Shown: positions 50,199 through 58,734 of the stretch, piece by piece | Layout of the letters: each line of letters opens with the position of its first letter | Numbering within the stretch: the first letter of the stretch is position 1 | Origin: Polyangiaceae bacterium | Lineage (GTDB): Bacteria; Myxococcota_A; Polyangia; Polyangiales; Polyangiaceae | Direction of reading: 5' to 3' | Assembly (NCBI GenBank): GCA_020633235.1 | Contig: JACKEA010000005.1 | Location: forward strand, 806,001-870,000 | DNA length: 64,000 nucleotides | The notes under the pieces: model-generated | What the model saw: the letters and a program-made list of their open reading frames with translations, nothing else | What the model was told of the DNA's origin: nothing | The model's database searches: none | Position numbers and translations under genes: made by a program

Positions 50199-51008
50199 TC
50201 AGCAAGCGCCACAGGTCGCACAGGCGTCAGGGCAGCAGTCGCCTGCGAGCACGCAGGTGGTATCGCAGTAGCAGCCCTGCGCTGACTGCAGGCCACAGGC
50301 TCCACAGCACGGCCCCGGAGCCGCGGTACAACCCGCAGGATCCGGATTGGGCAGTCCGCACTCGCGCTTGTAGGTGCCCGAGGGATCGGAGCCGGTGAAG
50401 CCCGTCCCGCCACACGAGTACCACTGGTTGGTGGGATCCCAGCCGCAAGGGTTGCCCTGACACGATCCTGGGCCGCCCGCGACCGCGCCGCATTCCCAGT
50501 AGTAGATCTCGCCGTCGCTGCCGCAGCAGCCGACGCTGCCGTGAGCTTGGCCGCAGCTCGTGGGAATGATGTTGGTCGTGCCGCCCGTCGCGCCCGTGCC
50601 ACCGGTTGCGCCCACGCCGCCGGTTGCGCCCACGCCGCCGGTTGCGCCCACGCCGCCGGTTGCGCCCACGCCGCCGGTTGCGCCCACGCCGCCCGTCGCG
50701 CCCACGCCGCCCGTCGCGCCCACGCCGCCGGTTGCGCCCACGCCGCCGGTCGCGCCCACGCCGCCCGTCGCGCCCACGCCGCCGGTCGCGCCCACGCCGC
50801 CGGTCGCGCCCACGCCACCTGTCGCGCCCACGGCGCCGGTGCCACCCCCGACACCCGCCACCCCCAAGCCGCCGATCCCCGAGTCCGTACCGCCGACGCC
50901 CGCCGTCGCGCCCACGCCCCCGCCCACGTCGCTCTCTCCCGAAGCGCAGCCCCAGGTCACCACGAAGCCGGAGCACACCGTCACGACGGCCAAGATCTTA
51001 GGATTCAT
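50199..51008 (-). CDS. Tandem-repeat lipoprotein with SMB-like C-terminal motif
   Basis: A 269-residue predicted lipoprotein; lipobox VTWGCAS. Residues about 45-145 are a run of GVGATG units, encoded by an 18-bp tandem array. The C-terminal 120 residues are Cys-rich (CGQAHGSVGCCGSDGEIYYWECG) and end with QGCYCDTTCVLAGDCCPDACATCGAC, which fits the CxCDxxCxxxGDCC somatomedin-B-like pattern also present twice in the lipoprotein at 34834. Surface adhesin-like stalk-and-head layout. The ATG has GAGG 8 bases upstream. Confidence 0.82.
   Translation of the reverse strand: MNPKILAVVTVCSGFVVTWGCASGESDVGGGVGATAGVGGTDSGIGGLGVAGVGGGTGAVGATGGVGATGGVGATGGVGATGGVGATGGVGATGGVGATGGVGATGGVGATGGVGATGGVGATGGVGATGGVGATGGTGATGGTTNIIPTSCGQAHGSVGCCGSDGEIYYWECGAVAGGPGSCQGNPCGWDPTNQWYSCGGTGFTGSDPSGTYKRECGLPNPDPAGCTAAPGPCCGACGLQSAQGCYCDTTCVLAGDCCPDACATCGAC
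50605..50822. repeat. 18-bp minisatellite in lipoprotein gene
   Basis: At least twelve back-to-back copies of an 18-base unit containing CGCCCACGCC, encoding GVGATG on the minus strand, flanked by degenerate copies. Units differ only at a few positions (GGTTG, CGTCG or GGTCG), suggesting recent slippage or unequal exchange. Copy number is likely to vary between strains. Confidence 0.9.
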
Positions 51009-51115
51009 TCGTTCCTCGAAAGCGAGTCGCCAAGGTCTTATCTTACGCGACCCGAGCCCCTCGTGCATGCGCCAGCTGTCATGCCCCGAAGGTTGTCGGG
51101 GCGGCGCGAGCCCCG

Positions 51116-51598
51116 TCAGGTGGCGACGGACACGCGCGTCAGACGGAGCGCCTTTTCCAGCTCCGACGGCGCAATCTCGATCAGGAAGCCGCGCTTGCCG
51201 CCGTTCAAGTAGATGACTGGCAGCTCCACGATGCTGGCCTCGACGTACACCAAAAGCCGCTTCTTGGTCCCGAGCGGGGAGGTCCCGCCCACCTTGTAGC
51301 CCGTGTGGCGTTCCGCGACTTCCGGAGAGCAGGGCTCGATGCGTTTCTTGCCGAGCTCCCGCGCGAGCTTCTGCGTCGACACCTGGCAGTCCCCGTGCAT
51401 CAGCACGATGAGCGGCTGGCGCGCTTCGTCCTCCATCACCAGGGTCTTCACCACCGCGTGCTCGTCCACCCCCAGGCACTCGCTGGCTCGGGTGGTCCCA
51501 CCCTTGTCCACGTAGTCATAGGGCCGTTCCACGTACGCCGCGCCGGCGGCGCGCAACGCGCGGATGGCGGGAGTGACCGGAGACTTGTCCTTCTTCAT
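51116..51598 (-). CDS. ybaK: YbaK/EbsC-type aminoacyl-tRNA deacylase
   Basis: A 160-residue protein of the YbaK/ProX editing family, which hydrolyses mischarged Cys-tRNA-Pro or related products in trans. Motifs: TPAIRALRAAGAAYVERPYDY at the N-terminus, ASECLGVDEHAVVKTLVMEDEARQPLIVLMHGDCQVSTQKLA, the KRIEPCSPEVAERHTGYKVGGTSPLGTKK region with the substrate-binding GG(T/I)SPxG, and YLNGGKRGFLIEIAPSELEKAL. The ATG overlaps the uvrA stop (ATGA), so the gene is translationally coupled to uvrA. Confidence 0.93.
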   Translation of the reverse strand: MKKDKSPVTPAIRALRAAGAAYVERPYDYVDKGGTTRASECLGVDEHAVVKTLVMEDEARQPLIVLMHGDCQVSTQKLARELGKKRIEPCSPEVAERHTGYKVGGTSPLGTKKRLLVYVEASIVELPVIYLNGGKRGFLIEIAPSELEKALRLTRVSVAT

Positions 51599-54447
51599 CG
51601 CTTCTTGCGCCGTGGCGGAGGCTTCGGTTCGGGCAGCACGCTCTTCAAATATTGCCCGGTGTGGGACGCCGCCACGGTCGCAACCTGTTCCGGCGTACCG
51701 CTGGCGACGAGCTCGCCCCCGGCGGGCCCGCCCTCTGGCCCGAGATCCACGATGTAGTCGGCCGTCTTGATCACGTCCAGGTTGTGCTCGATGACGATCA
51801 CCGTGTTGCCGGCGTCCACGAGGCGGTGCAGCACCTCGAGCAGCTTCTTCACGTCGTCGAAGTGAAGGCCGGTGGTGGGCTCGTCCAAGATGTAGACCGT
51901 GCGGCCCGTCGCGCGACGGGACAGCTCCCGCGCCAGCTTGATGCGCTGCGCCTCGCCGCCGGAGAGCGTGGGCGACGGCTGCCCCAGGTGCAGGTAGTCG
52001 ACGCCGACCTCGGCCAGCAGCGTCAGGGGCTCCCGCACCTTGGGGTGGGCCGAAAACAGCTCGATCGCCTCGGACACCGTCAGCTCCAGGACGTCCGCAA
52101 TGGAGCGATCCTTGTAGCGCACCCTGAGCGTCGCTTCGTTGAAACGGCGCCCCTTGCACTCCTCGCAGGTGACGAACACGTCCGAGAGGAAGTGCATCTC
52201 GATCTTGCGAACGCCGTCTCCCTCGCAGGCTTCGCAGCGGCCGCCCTTCACGTTGAAGGAAAAGCGTCCCGGCGTGTAGCCGTGGAGCCGCGCTTCCGGC
52301 AGCTCGGCGAAGAAGCGCCGGATCTCGTCGAACACCTTGATGTACGTCGCGGGGTTGCTGCGCGGCGTGCGCCCGATCGGACGCTGATCGATGTCGATGA
52401 CCTTGTCCACGGCGCCGATGCCGGTGAGCTTGTCATGGCGCCCGACGCGAACCGTGCTCTCGGTCAGAGCTTCCGCAAGGGCCGGATACAGGATGTCCGT
52501 CACCAGCGTGGACTTGCCCGCGCCGGACACGCCAGTCACTGCCGTGAGCACACCCAGGGGGAAACGGACGTCGATACCGGCGAGGTTGTTCTCCCGGGCG
52601 CCGTACACCTCGAGAAAACCGCTCGGCTCGCGGCGGGCGTTCGGGATCGCCACCTGCTCCCGTCCGGCGAGGTACGCCCCGGTGAGCGAGCCCCGGCAAC
52701 GCTCGAGGCTCTTGGGCGTGCCGGCGTGCACCACCTTGCCGCCGCGCACTCCTGCGCCGGGCCCGAAATCGATCACGTGGTCCGCCGCTCGAATGGTGTC
52801 CTCGTCGTGCTCCACCACCACCACGGTGTTGCCGATGTCGCGCAAGCGTTCGAGGGTCGAGAGCAGCCGCCGATTGTCTCGCTGGTGCAGCCCGATGCTG
52901 GGCTCGTCCAAGATGTAGATCACCCCGGTGAGGTCCGAGCCGACCTGGCTCGCCAGGCGAATGCGCTGGGATTCCCCGCCCGAGAGGGTGGGACCGGCGC
53001 GATCCAGCGACAGGTATCCGAGCCCCACGGCGGCGAGGAATCCGAGGCGACTCTTGATCTCCTTCAGCACCTCCTCGGCGATCTCCTTGTTGGCACCGGT
53101 GAGCCGCAGCGTGGCGAAGAACTCCAGCGCCTGGTCCACGGTCATGGCGGACACGTCCACCAGACTCTGCTCGCCCACGCGCACCGCCGCGCTCTCGGCC
53201 CGCATGCGCGAGCCCTTGCAGGAAGCGCAGGGAGCGTCCCCCATGAAGCGTGCGTACCAGCGCTTGGCCCGCTCCGACTGCGTCTGGGCGAAGCGCCGCA
53301 TCAAGCGGTTCACCAACCCCTCCCAGGTCACCTCCAGGTTGCCGGAGCCCGAGCGGCTCTTCCAGCGCACGGTGTAGGTCCGGTCCCCCGTGCCCCACAG
53401 CATGTTCTCGCGCTGCTTCTTGGTGAGCTTCTTCCACGGCTTGTCCATGGGGATGCCCAGGTGGCGAAGCAGCTGCGCGCGAAACCCGTGGGCCCACCCC
53501 GTCTTGCTCGAGACGTCCGCACCCCAAGGTGCGACAGCGCCCTGGTCGATGGTCAGGCTCTCGTCCGGCACCAGCCGCGCAGGATCGATGGACATGCGCG
53601 TGCCGAGCCCGTTGCATTCGCCGCACATGCCTTGGGGGCTGTTGAAGGAGAACGCCTGGGGCGTGAGCTCGGGGAAGGAGATCCCGCAGCGGGTGCAGGC
53701 GGTCTTCTCCGAGAAGGTCTGCTCGCGCTCGCCAGACAGGGCGATCAGCGTCCCCTCCCCCAGCCCGAGGGCGTGCTCCACGCTCTCCGTGAGCCGCGAT
53801 GCCACGTCCGGACCGAGCACGATGCGATCGACCACGGCCTCCACCGTGTGCTTCTTGCGCTTCTCCAGCGCCTCCAGACCACCGAGGTCCACGATCTCGC
53901 CGTCCACCCGCAGCCGCACGAAGCCCGCTCGGCGCATGTCTTCGAGCAGCTCCCGGTGCTCGCCCTTGCGGTTCACCAGGATGGGCGCCAGCAGCACCAG
54001 GCGCGTGCCCTTCTTGGCCGCCCCCAGCGTCTTGGCGATCTGCTCCGCCGTCTGTGGAGTGACGCGCTCGCCGCACTGGTGGCAGTACTGCACACCGATG
54101 CGTGCGTACAGCACCCGCAGGTAATCCGCGATCTCGGTGATGGTTCCCACCGTGGAGCGTGGGTTCACGTTGGTGGACTTCTGCTCGATGGACACCGCGG
54201 GCGAGAGTCCGCGAATGGTGTCGTAGTGGGGCTTGTCCATGCGCCCCAGGAACTGCCGCGCGTAGGCCGAGAGCGACTCCACGTAGCGGCGCTGTCCCTC
54301 GGCGTAGAGCGTGTCGAAGGCCAGCGACGACTTGCCCGACCCGCTCACGCCGGTGAGCACGACCAGCTTCTTCTTCGGGATCTTTACGTCGACGCTCTTG
54401 AGATTGTGCTCTCGAGCACCGGTGATGAGAACGTGGTCGAGCTCCAT
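51595..54447 (-). CDS. uvrA: UvrABC excinuclease subunit A
   Basis: DNA damage recognition ATPase of nucleotide excision repair, 950 residues. Two ABC-type ATPase halves: TGVSGSGKSSLAFDTLYAEGQRRYVESLSAYARQFL (first Walker A, with signature later LSGGESQRIRLASQVGS and DEPSIGLHQRDN), and TGVSGAGKSTLVTDILYPAL (second Walker A, LSGGEAQRIKLARELSR, DEPTTGLHFDD). Zinc motifs: CTRCG...CGEC near 250-280 and CEACEGDG...CEECKG at about 720-750. The ATG at 54447 was chosen. It forms an operon with the ybaK-like gene. No LexA box is evident in the 158-base upstream spacer. Confidence 0.98.
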   Translation of the reverse strand: MELDHVLITGAREHNLKSVDVKIPKKKLVVLTGVSGSGKSSLAFDTLYAEGQRRYVESLSAYARQFLGRMDKPHYDTIRGLSPAVSIEQKSTNVNPRSTVGTITEIADYLRVLYARIGVQYCHQCGERVTPQTAEQIAKTLGAAKKGTRLVLLAPILVNRKGEHRELLEDMRRAGFVRLRVDGEIVDLGGLEALEKRKKHTVEAVVDRIVLGPDVASRLTESVEHALGLGEGTLIALSGEREQTFSEKTACTRCGISFPELTPQAFSFNSPQGMCGECNGLGTRMSIDPARLVPDESLTIDQGAVAPWGADVSSKTGWAHGFRAQLLRHLGIPMDKPWKKLTKKQRENMLWGTGDRTYTVRWKSRSGSGNLEVTWEGLVNRLMRRFAQTQSERAKRWYARFMGDAPCASCKGSRMRAESAAVRVGEQSLVDVSAMTVDQALEFFATLRLTGANKEIAEEVLKEIKSRLGFLAAVGLGYLSLDRAGPTLSGGESQRIRLASQVGSDLTGVIYILDEPSIGLHQRDNRRLLSTLERLRDIGNTVVVVEHDEDTIRAADHVIDFGPGAGVRGGKVVHAGTPKSLERCRGSLTGAYLAGREQVAIPNARREPSGFLEVYGARENNLAGIDVRFPLGVLTAVTGVSGAGKSTLVTDILYPALAEALTESTVRVGRHDKLTGIGAVDKVIDIDQRPIGRTPRSNPATYIKVFDEIRRFFAELPEARLHGYTPGRFSFNVKGGRCEACEGDGVRKIEMHFLSDVFVTCEECKGRRFNEATLRVRYKDRSIADVLELTVSEAIELFSAHPKVREPLTLLAEVGVDYLHLGQPSPTLSGGEAQRIKLARELSRRATGRTVYILDEPTTGLHFDDVKKLLEVLHRLVDAGNTVIVIEHNLDVIKTADYIVDLGPEGGPAGGELVASGTPEQVATVAASHTGQYLKSVLPEPKPPPRRKKR

Positions 54448-54605
54448 GAGGAACGTCTGTGTGCCAGAGCGCGGGCTCGGCGCATAGCTCCCCGCACGCT
54501 CCCCTGCTGCCAAGGGTGTGGCAGCAGTCTGGCAGGACGGTGACAGGAGCCGCGAGTGCGGATTGGCGGGTGTCGCCCGCGACTTTTCGTTGCTAGAACC
54601 GCCGC

Positions 54606-55241
54606 ATGCTCAAGTCGTCCATCGCGCTCGCGGTGCTCCTGTCCCTCGCTGCCGCGGGCTGCAAGTCCGAGCCCACCAGCGAAAAGGCCAGCAGCCTCAC
54701 ACCGGCCAAGGCCACCGAGACGGCCCCCGCCGAGTTCAAGGCGCGCTTCACCACCTCCAAAGGACCATTCACGGTAGAGGTGCATCGCGACTGGGCTCCC
54801 CAAGGTGCCGACCGCTTCTACAACCTGGTGAAGCTCGGGTTCTACGACGGCACGCGCTTCTTTCGCGTGGTGCCAGGCTTCGTCGTGCAGTGGGGCATCC
54901 ACGGCGACGGCAACGCGGTGATGCAGCACTGGCGGGGTGCAGGCCTGCCGGACGATCCCGTTCGTCAGTCCAACACCGAAGGCACCGTCACCTTCGCCAT
55001 GGCCGGAAAGAGCTCGCGCACCACGCAGATCTTCGTCAACCTGGCCGACAACTCGCGCCTGGACGAAATGGGCTTCGCTACCTTCGGCAAGGTCGTGGAC
55101 GGCATGGACGTGGTGAAGAGCCTGTACTCCGGCTACGGCCAGACGCCGGATCAGGCGAGCATCCAGAGCCAGGGCAACGCCTACCTCGAGCGAGAGTATC
55201 CGAAGCTCGACTACGTGAAGAGCGCCGAGATCACGAAGTAG
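54606..55241 (+). CDS. Cyclophilin-type peptidyl-prolyl isomerase lipoprotein
   Basis: A 211-residue predicted lipoprotein; lipobox AAAGCKSE. The cyclophilin domain runs from about 45 to 195: FTTSKGPFTVEVHRDWAPQGADRFYNLVKLGFYDGTRFFRVVPGFVVQWGIHGDG, with the catalytic Arg in FFRVVPGFVVQ, then GTVTFAMAGKSSRTTQIFVNLADN and FGKVVDGMDVVKSL. It catalyses prolyl isomerisation to help fold envelope proteins. The lipid anchor places it at a membrane, facing the periplasm. No operon partner. Confidence 0.93.
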   Translation: MLKSSIALAVLLSLAAAGCKSEPTSEKASSLTPAKATETAPAEFKARFTTSKGPFTVEVHRDWAPQGADRFYNLVKLGFYDGTRFFRVVPGFVVQWGIHGDGNAVMQHWRGAGLPDDPVRQSNTEGTVTFAMAGKSSRTTQIFVNLADNSRLDEMGFATFGKVVDGMDVVKSLYSGYGQTPDQASIQSQGNAYLEREYPKLDYVKSAEITK

Positions 55242-55422
55242 GGCGGCACGACGGGGCTCGCGCCGCCCCAACAAGAGAAGACTCCACAGCCGGGCGGCTG
55301 AGCCGCCGCGCGGGCAAGGCGCGAGCGAGGAGCGCCCGGAGCGGAGGAACGCACCGGAGTGAGCAACGATGCCAGCGCGGTTGGATCGGCCGTGCGGCGA
55401 CGCGAGGCTTTGAGACCCGCTC

Positions 55423-55977
55423 TTAGCTCGGCGGCGTGATCATCACGAAGGAGTAGCCCACGGCGGCGCGGCGCCCCTTGTTCAGGTAGCTGTGGCGCTG
55501 GTCTCCGCGGAACACGACGACGTCGCCGGGCGCCAAGCGGTAGCTCTCGCCGGACGCAGTGAGCTCGATGTCGCCGCTCTCGCACGCGAAGTACTCGCGA
55601 GTGCCGACGGTGTGCGGCACCCCCGTGAGGCGCCCGGACGGCGGCAGCTCGATGCGCTCGACCACGGTGCCGGGGACGGCGTCGGGCAACAGCGTGCTGA
55701 CCGTGACGGAGTTTCGCGTGCGTGACGGCAAGCTCCCCTTGGGGAACTGCTTGACCTCGGCGCGCGGCGACGCCACCAGCTCCTCGAGCTGAACCTGAAG
55801 CGCGACCGCCACCGCGTGCAGCACGCCCAGCGTGGGATTCGCCATTCCAGATTCGAGGTTCGCCCAGGTGGCCCGCGGCAGCCCGGAGAGCTTCGCCATC
55901 TGCTGCTGCGTGAGCCCCCGAGCTTGGCGGAGCTGCCGGACGTTGTGAGCCAACCGTTCCGAGAGCCCGTCCGTCAT
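55423..55977 (-). CDS. XRE-family regulator with C-terminal cupin
   Basis: A 184-residue regulator. Residues 6-60 are an HTH_3 domain (RLAHNVRQLRQARGLTQQQMAKLSGLPRATWANLESGMANPTLGVLHAVAVAL). Residues 105-180 are a cupin_2 sensor (LPPSGRLTGVPHTVGTREYFACESGDIELTASGESYRLAPGDVVVFRGDQRHSYLN). The family includes regulators of sulfur, polyamine and fatty-acid metabolism. The ligand is unknown. Divergent from the HAD gene with a 97-base spacer, which could contain its operator. Confidence 0.92.
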   Translation of the reverse strand: MTDGLSERLAHNVRQLRQARGLTQQQMAKLSGLPRATWANLESGMANPTLGVLHAVAVALQVQLEELVASPRAEVKQFPKGSLPSRTRNSVTVSTLLPDAVPGTVVERIELPPSGRLTGVPHTVGTREYFACESGDIELTASGESYRLAPGDVVVFRGDQRHSYLNKGRRAAVGYSFVMITPPS

Positions 55978-56074
55978 GAACACGACGCTACGCGCCTGCC
56001 AAAAGGCTGGCAATGGCGCCCGCGCTCTGGAGTGCGTGCTCCATGACTGGTTTCATCCTAGAGAACGCGCAGCG

Positions 56075-56773
56075 ATGATTTCCATCAACCAGCCCACGGT
56101 CGTGCTGTTCGATGTCGACGGAACCCTGATCGACTGCGGGGGTGCCGGACGGCGCGCCATGGAGGCGACCTTTCGGGAGCTCGACGCGAACACCGACGCC
56201 CTGGGCTTCACCTTCGCAGGGCTGACGGACCGGGCCATCGTGCGCAGCGGCCTAAGGACCCTGAAGCGCGGCGACGACGACGCCAGCATCGACGGCGTCA
56301 TCGCGCGCTACCTAGAGCACCTGGCGGCAGAGCTGCCGCGCTCCGAGGGCTATCGCATCCTCGCCGGAGTGAGCGAGCTCCTCGGTCGGCTGGCGAGCAT
56401 CGAAGGCTTGGTCGTGGGCCTCGGCACCGGCAACGTGGAGCCCGGCGCCCGCGCGAAGCTTCGTCGCGGCGGGCTCGATCGCTCGTTCGCCTTCGGGGGC
56501 TTCGGCAGCGATCACGAAGACCGCGCTCGGCTCTTGGAGGTGGGCGCAACGCGCGGCGCCGTCGCCCTGGACGTGAGCCGCGCCGCCTGCCGCGTGGTGG
56601 TCGTGGGGGACACGCCGCGGGACGTGCGTGCCGCCCACGCCATCGGCGCCGAGTGCGTGGCGGTGGCCACGGGCGGCTACGACCAGGACGCGCTGACGAA
56701 CGCCGGCGCACGGCGGCCCCTCGCGGCACTCGACGCTCCAGAGGCGTTCGACGCCGTCGTGGGCGCGCTTTGA
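56075..56773 (+). CDS. HAD-family phosphatase (phosphoglycolate-phosphatase-like)
   Basis: A 232-residue HAD hydrolase. Motif I FDVDGTLIDCGG (two catalytic Asp), motif II VGLGTGN (Thr), a Lys/Arg helix ARAKLRRGG for motif III, and motif IV VVVGDTPRDVRAAHAIGAECVAVATGGYD. The four-helix cap of the subclass I type is between motif I and II (AMEATFRELDANTDALGF, RAIVRSGL). Substrate unknown; possibly phosphoglycolate. Divergent to the XRE-cupin regulator. Confidence 0.88.
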   Translation: MISINQPTVVLFDVDGTLIDCGGAGRRAMEATFRELDANTDALGFTFAGLTDRAIVRSGLRTLKRGDDDASIDGVIARYLEHLAAELPRSEGYRILAGVSELLGRLASIEGLVVGLGTGNVEPGARAKLRRGGLDRSFAFGGFGSDHEDRARLLEVGATRGAVALDVSRAACRVVVVGDTPRDVRAAHAIGAECVAVATGGYDQDALTNAGARRPLAALDAPEAFDAVVGAL

Positions 56774-56818
56774 GCCTTTTGCCCAGGCGCCAGGCGACCT
56801 AAGACTGAAGGTCGGCGC

Positions 56819-57667
56819 ATGTTCTCGGCGAACCAGCAGATCGTGTTCGTGACCGGCAAGGGCGGGGTCGGCAAGAGCACGGTGGCCGCGGCCCTGGCTC
56901 GGGCCGAGGCCGATCGCGGCGGACGAGCCCAGCTCGTGGAGTTCGAGGGCATGCGCGCCGCGGCACGCGCCCTGGGCAGCGAATCCGAAGGCGTGCGCAC
57001 CGTCACGGTGGACTACCTCGACGCCCTCTCCAGCGCCATCGCCAGCATGATCTCGAGCCGCCTGCTGGCCAAGGTCATCGTCCGCCAGCGCGCGCTGCGA
57101 CGCGTGATGCAGGCGGTGCCCGCCGTGCGTGAGCTGGTGGCCCTGGAACGGGTGCGCACCCTCGCAGCGGAGATGCCGAACGCCCGCGTGATCGTGGATC
57201 TGCCCGCCACCGGTCATGCGGTGGATTGGCTGCGGGTGGTGGCCGCGGCGGAGCGGTTCCTGCGCACGGGGCCTGCCGCCAAGATGTGTCGCGCGATCCT
57301 GTCGGAGGTACTGAGCCCGGAACGCAGCGCTATCGTGGTCGTCAGCACCGCCGAGCCGGTGGTAGCCAGCGAGACGGAGGAGCTCTGTGCGCGGCTGGAC
57401 GGCGAGCTCGATCGCAAGCCGGCGCTGGTGATCGTGAACCGGGTGCCGCGTCGGCCGTCGGCAGAAGAGCTCGCGGCCGCCGCCGCGGAGCCACGCTTCG
57501 CCGAGCTCTGGACGGCCTTGGAAGCGGACGCCGCGACGCAGGCCGAGACCACGCTGGCCCTCGCTTCCCTGCGCGGCATCGCTGGCGCGCGGGTGGCGGA
57601 GGTGCCGGATCTGTTCGCGGATCCGGAGCCCCGCACCTTCGCCAGGCTCCTGGGAGCGAGCACGTGA
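56819..57667 (+). CDS. ArsA/Get3-like ATPase, first of pair
   Basis: A 282-residue P-loop ATPase of the ArsA/Get3/MinD group. The Walker A deviant motif is FVTGKGGVGKSTVAAALARA. RAQLVEFEGM and VIVDLPATGHAVDWLRV replace the usual switch II DTAPTGHTLRLL. The Cys and His residues that bind arsenite or zinc in ArsA and Get3 are not evident. It overlaps the next ATPase gene by four bases (GTGA). Paired ArsA-like ATPases of this kind occur in Mycobacterium (Rv3679-Rv3680) and probably form a heterodimer; cargo unknown. Confidence 0.9.
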   Translation: MFSANQQIVFVTGKGGVGKSTVAAALARAEADRGGRAQLVEFEGMRAAARALGSESEGVRTVTVDYLDALSSAIASMISSRLLAKVIVRQRALRRVMQAVPAVRELVALERVRTLAAEMPNARVIVDLPATGHAVDWLRVVAAAERFLRTGPAAKMCRAILSEVLSPERSAIVVVSTAEPVVASETEELCARLDGELDRKPALVIVNRVPRRPSAEELAAAAAEPRFAELWTALEADAATQAETTLALASLRGIAGARVAEVPDLFADPEPRTFARLLGAST

Positions 57668-58734
57668 CTCGAGACGCGGCGCTCACGGTGGTGCTCGGCG
57701 GCGGCGGCGTGGGCAAGACCACGACCAGCGCCGCCCTGGGTCTGGCTCGCGCGCGCCTGGGCCGCCGGGTGCTGGTCGTCACGGTGGATCCCGCGCGGCG
57801 GCTGGCAGACGCCCTGGGCGTGGCGATCGGCATCGAGGCTTGCGCCATCGAGGTCGACGGCACCACTCTGCACGCCCGCATGCCGGACTCGCGCCACTCC
57901 GTGGATCGCTTCGCCGAGTGGCTGTTCGAGGATCCCGCCGCGCGGGCGCGAGTGCAGGACAACGGCATGTACAAGGAGCTCCGAAACTCCCTGGCCGGCG
58001 TGCACGAGCTCATCAGCGTGGCCTTCGTGGATCACGAGCTCGGCAGCGGTCTGTACGACGAGGTCGTGCTCGACACCGCGCCGTCACGCCATGCCCTGGA
58101 GTTCCTCGACTACCCGGCGCGCCTGGGCCGCATGCTGGAGGCCAAGACGTTGGAGTGGGTGGCGAGTCTCGCGCGGCTGGCCGGTGTGGCGCTCGACGCG
58201 CGGCCGGACGATCGCGGGCTCTTGTCTTGGGGAAAGAAGCGCGTGGGCAACCTGGTGAGCCACCTGGTGGGCGCTGAGGCCATCCGCGACATCGCCGCCC
58301 TGTTCGCGGAGTTCGTGCCGGTGCGGGAGCGCTGGCTCGGGCTGGTCCGCAGCGTGGAGCAGCGCATGCGCGCCGACTCCACGCGCTACGTGATCGTGAG
58401 CGGCACCAGCGGCTCCTCTTTGGACGACGCGGAGTACCTGCTCGGCGAGCTCCGAGATCGCTCGCTCTCGCCCAGTGAGCTCTTGCTCAATCGCGCCGTG
58501 GACGCCCCGCCGGCATGGCTCACGGCCCTCGACGACGCCGACAGCCCGGTGCTCGCCCGCGCGCTCGATGCCTACCGAGCGGAGTATCGCGCGCGCGCGC
58601 TGCAGACGCGCATCGCCCGGGAGCGCCTCGACGACCTCGGCGGCGCTCGACTCCCGATCCGCGGCTTGCCGTCCCTCCGCACCAGCGATCCGCGCATGAT
58701 CCTCACGTCCTTGGCGGACGCCCTCAAGGGCTGA
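57664..58734 (+). CDS. ArsA/Get3-like ATPase, second of pair
   Basis: A 356-residue partner ATPase from a GTG start. Walker A VLGGGGVGKTTTSAALGLARARLGRRVLVVTVDPARRLADALG, then YDEVVLDTAPSRHALEFLDYPARL as switch II, and the C-terminal ELLLNRAVDAPP as the nucleotide base-binding region. The VVTVDPARRLADALG element is the ArsA hallmark. The sequence is more canonical than the first. A dimeric complex of these two is the likely active form. It overlaps the convergent caspase-like gene by eleven bases. Confidence 0.92.
   Translation: MTRDAALTVVLGGGGVGKTTTSAALGLARARLGRRVLVVTVDPARRLADALGVAIGIEACAIEVDGTTLHARMPDSRHSVDRFAEWLFEDPAARARVQDNGMYKELRNSLAGVHELISVAFVDHELGSGLYDEVVLDTAPSRHALEFLDYPARLGRMLEAKTLEWVASLARLAGVALDARPDDRGLLSWGKKRVGNLVSHLVGAEAIRDIAALFAEFVPVRERWLGLVRSVEQRMRADSTRYVIVSGTSGSSLDDAEYLLGELRDRSLSPSELLLNRAVDAPPAWLTALDDADSPVLARALDAYRAEYRARALQTRIARERLDDLGGARLPIRGLPSLRTSDPRMILTSLADALKG

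Noticed and set aside
50594..50835. Regular 18-bp array considered as CRISPR
   Set aside because: No spacers, unit is a multiple of three and lies in frame inside a lipoprotein gene; no cas genes.
54448..54605. LexA (SOS) box upstream of uvrA
   Set aside because: No CTG-N10-CAG or GAAC-type dyad with AT-rich centre found in the spacer.
55241..55305. GC hairpins after the cyclophilin gene (GGGCGGC/GCCGCCC and GGCGGCTGAGCCGCC)
   Set aside because: Short, GC-only stems without a T-tract; expected by chance in this composition, so not called terminators.
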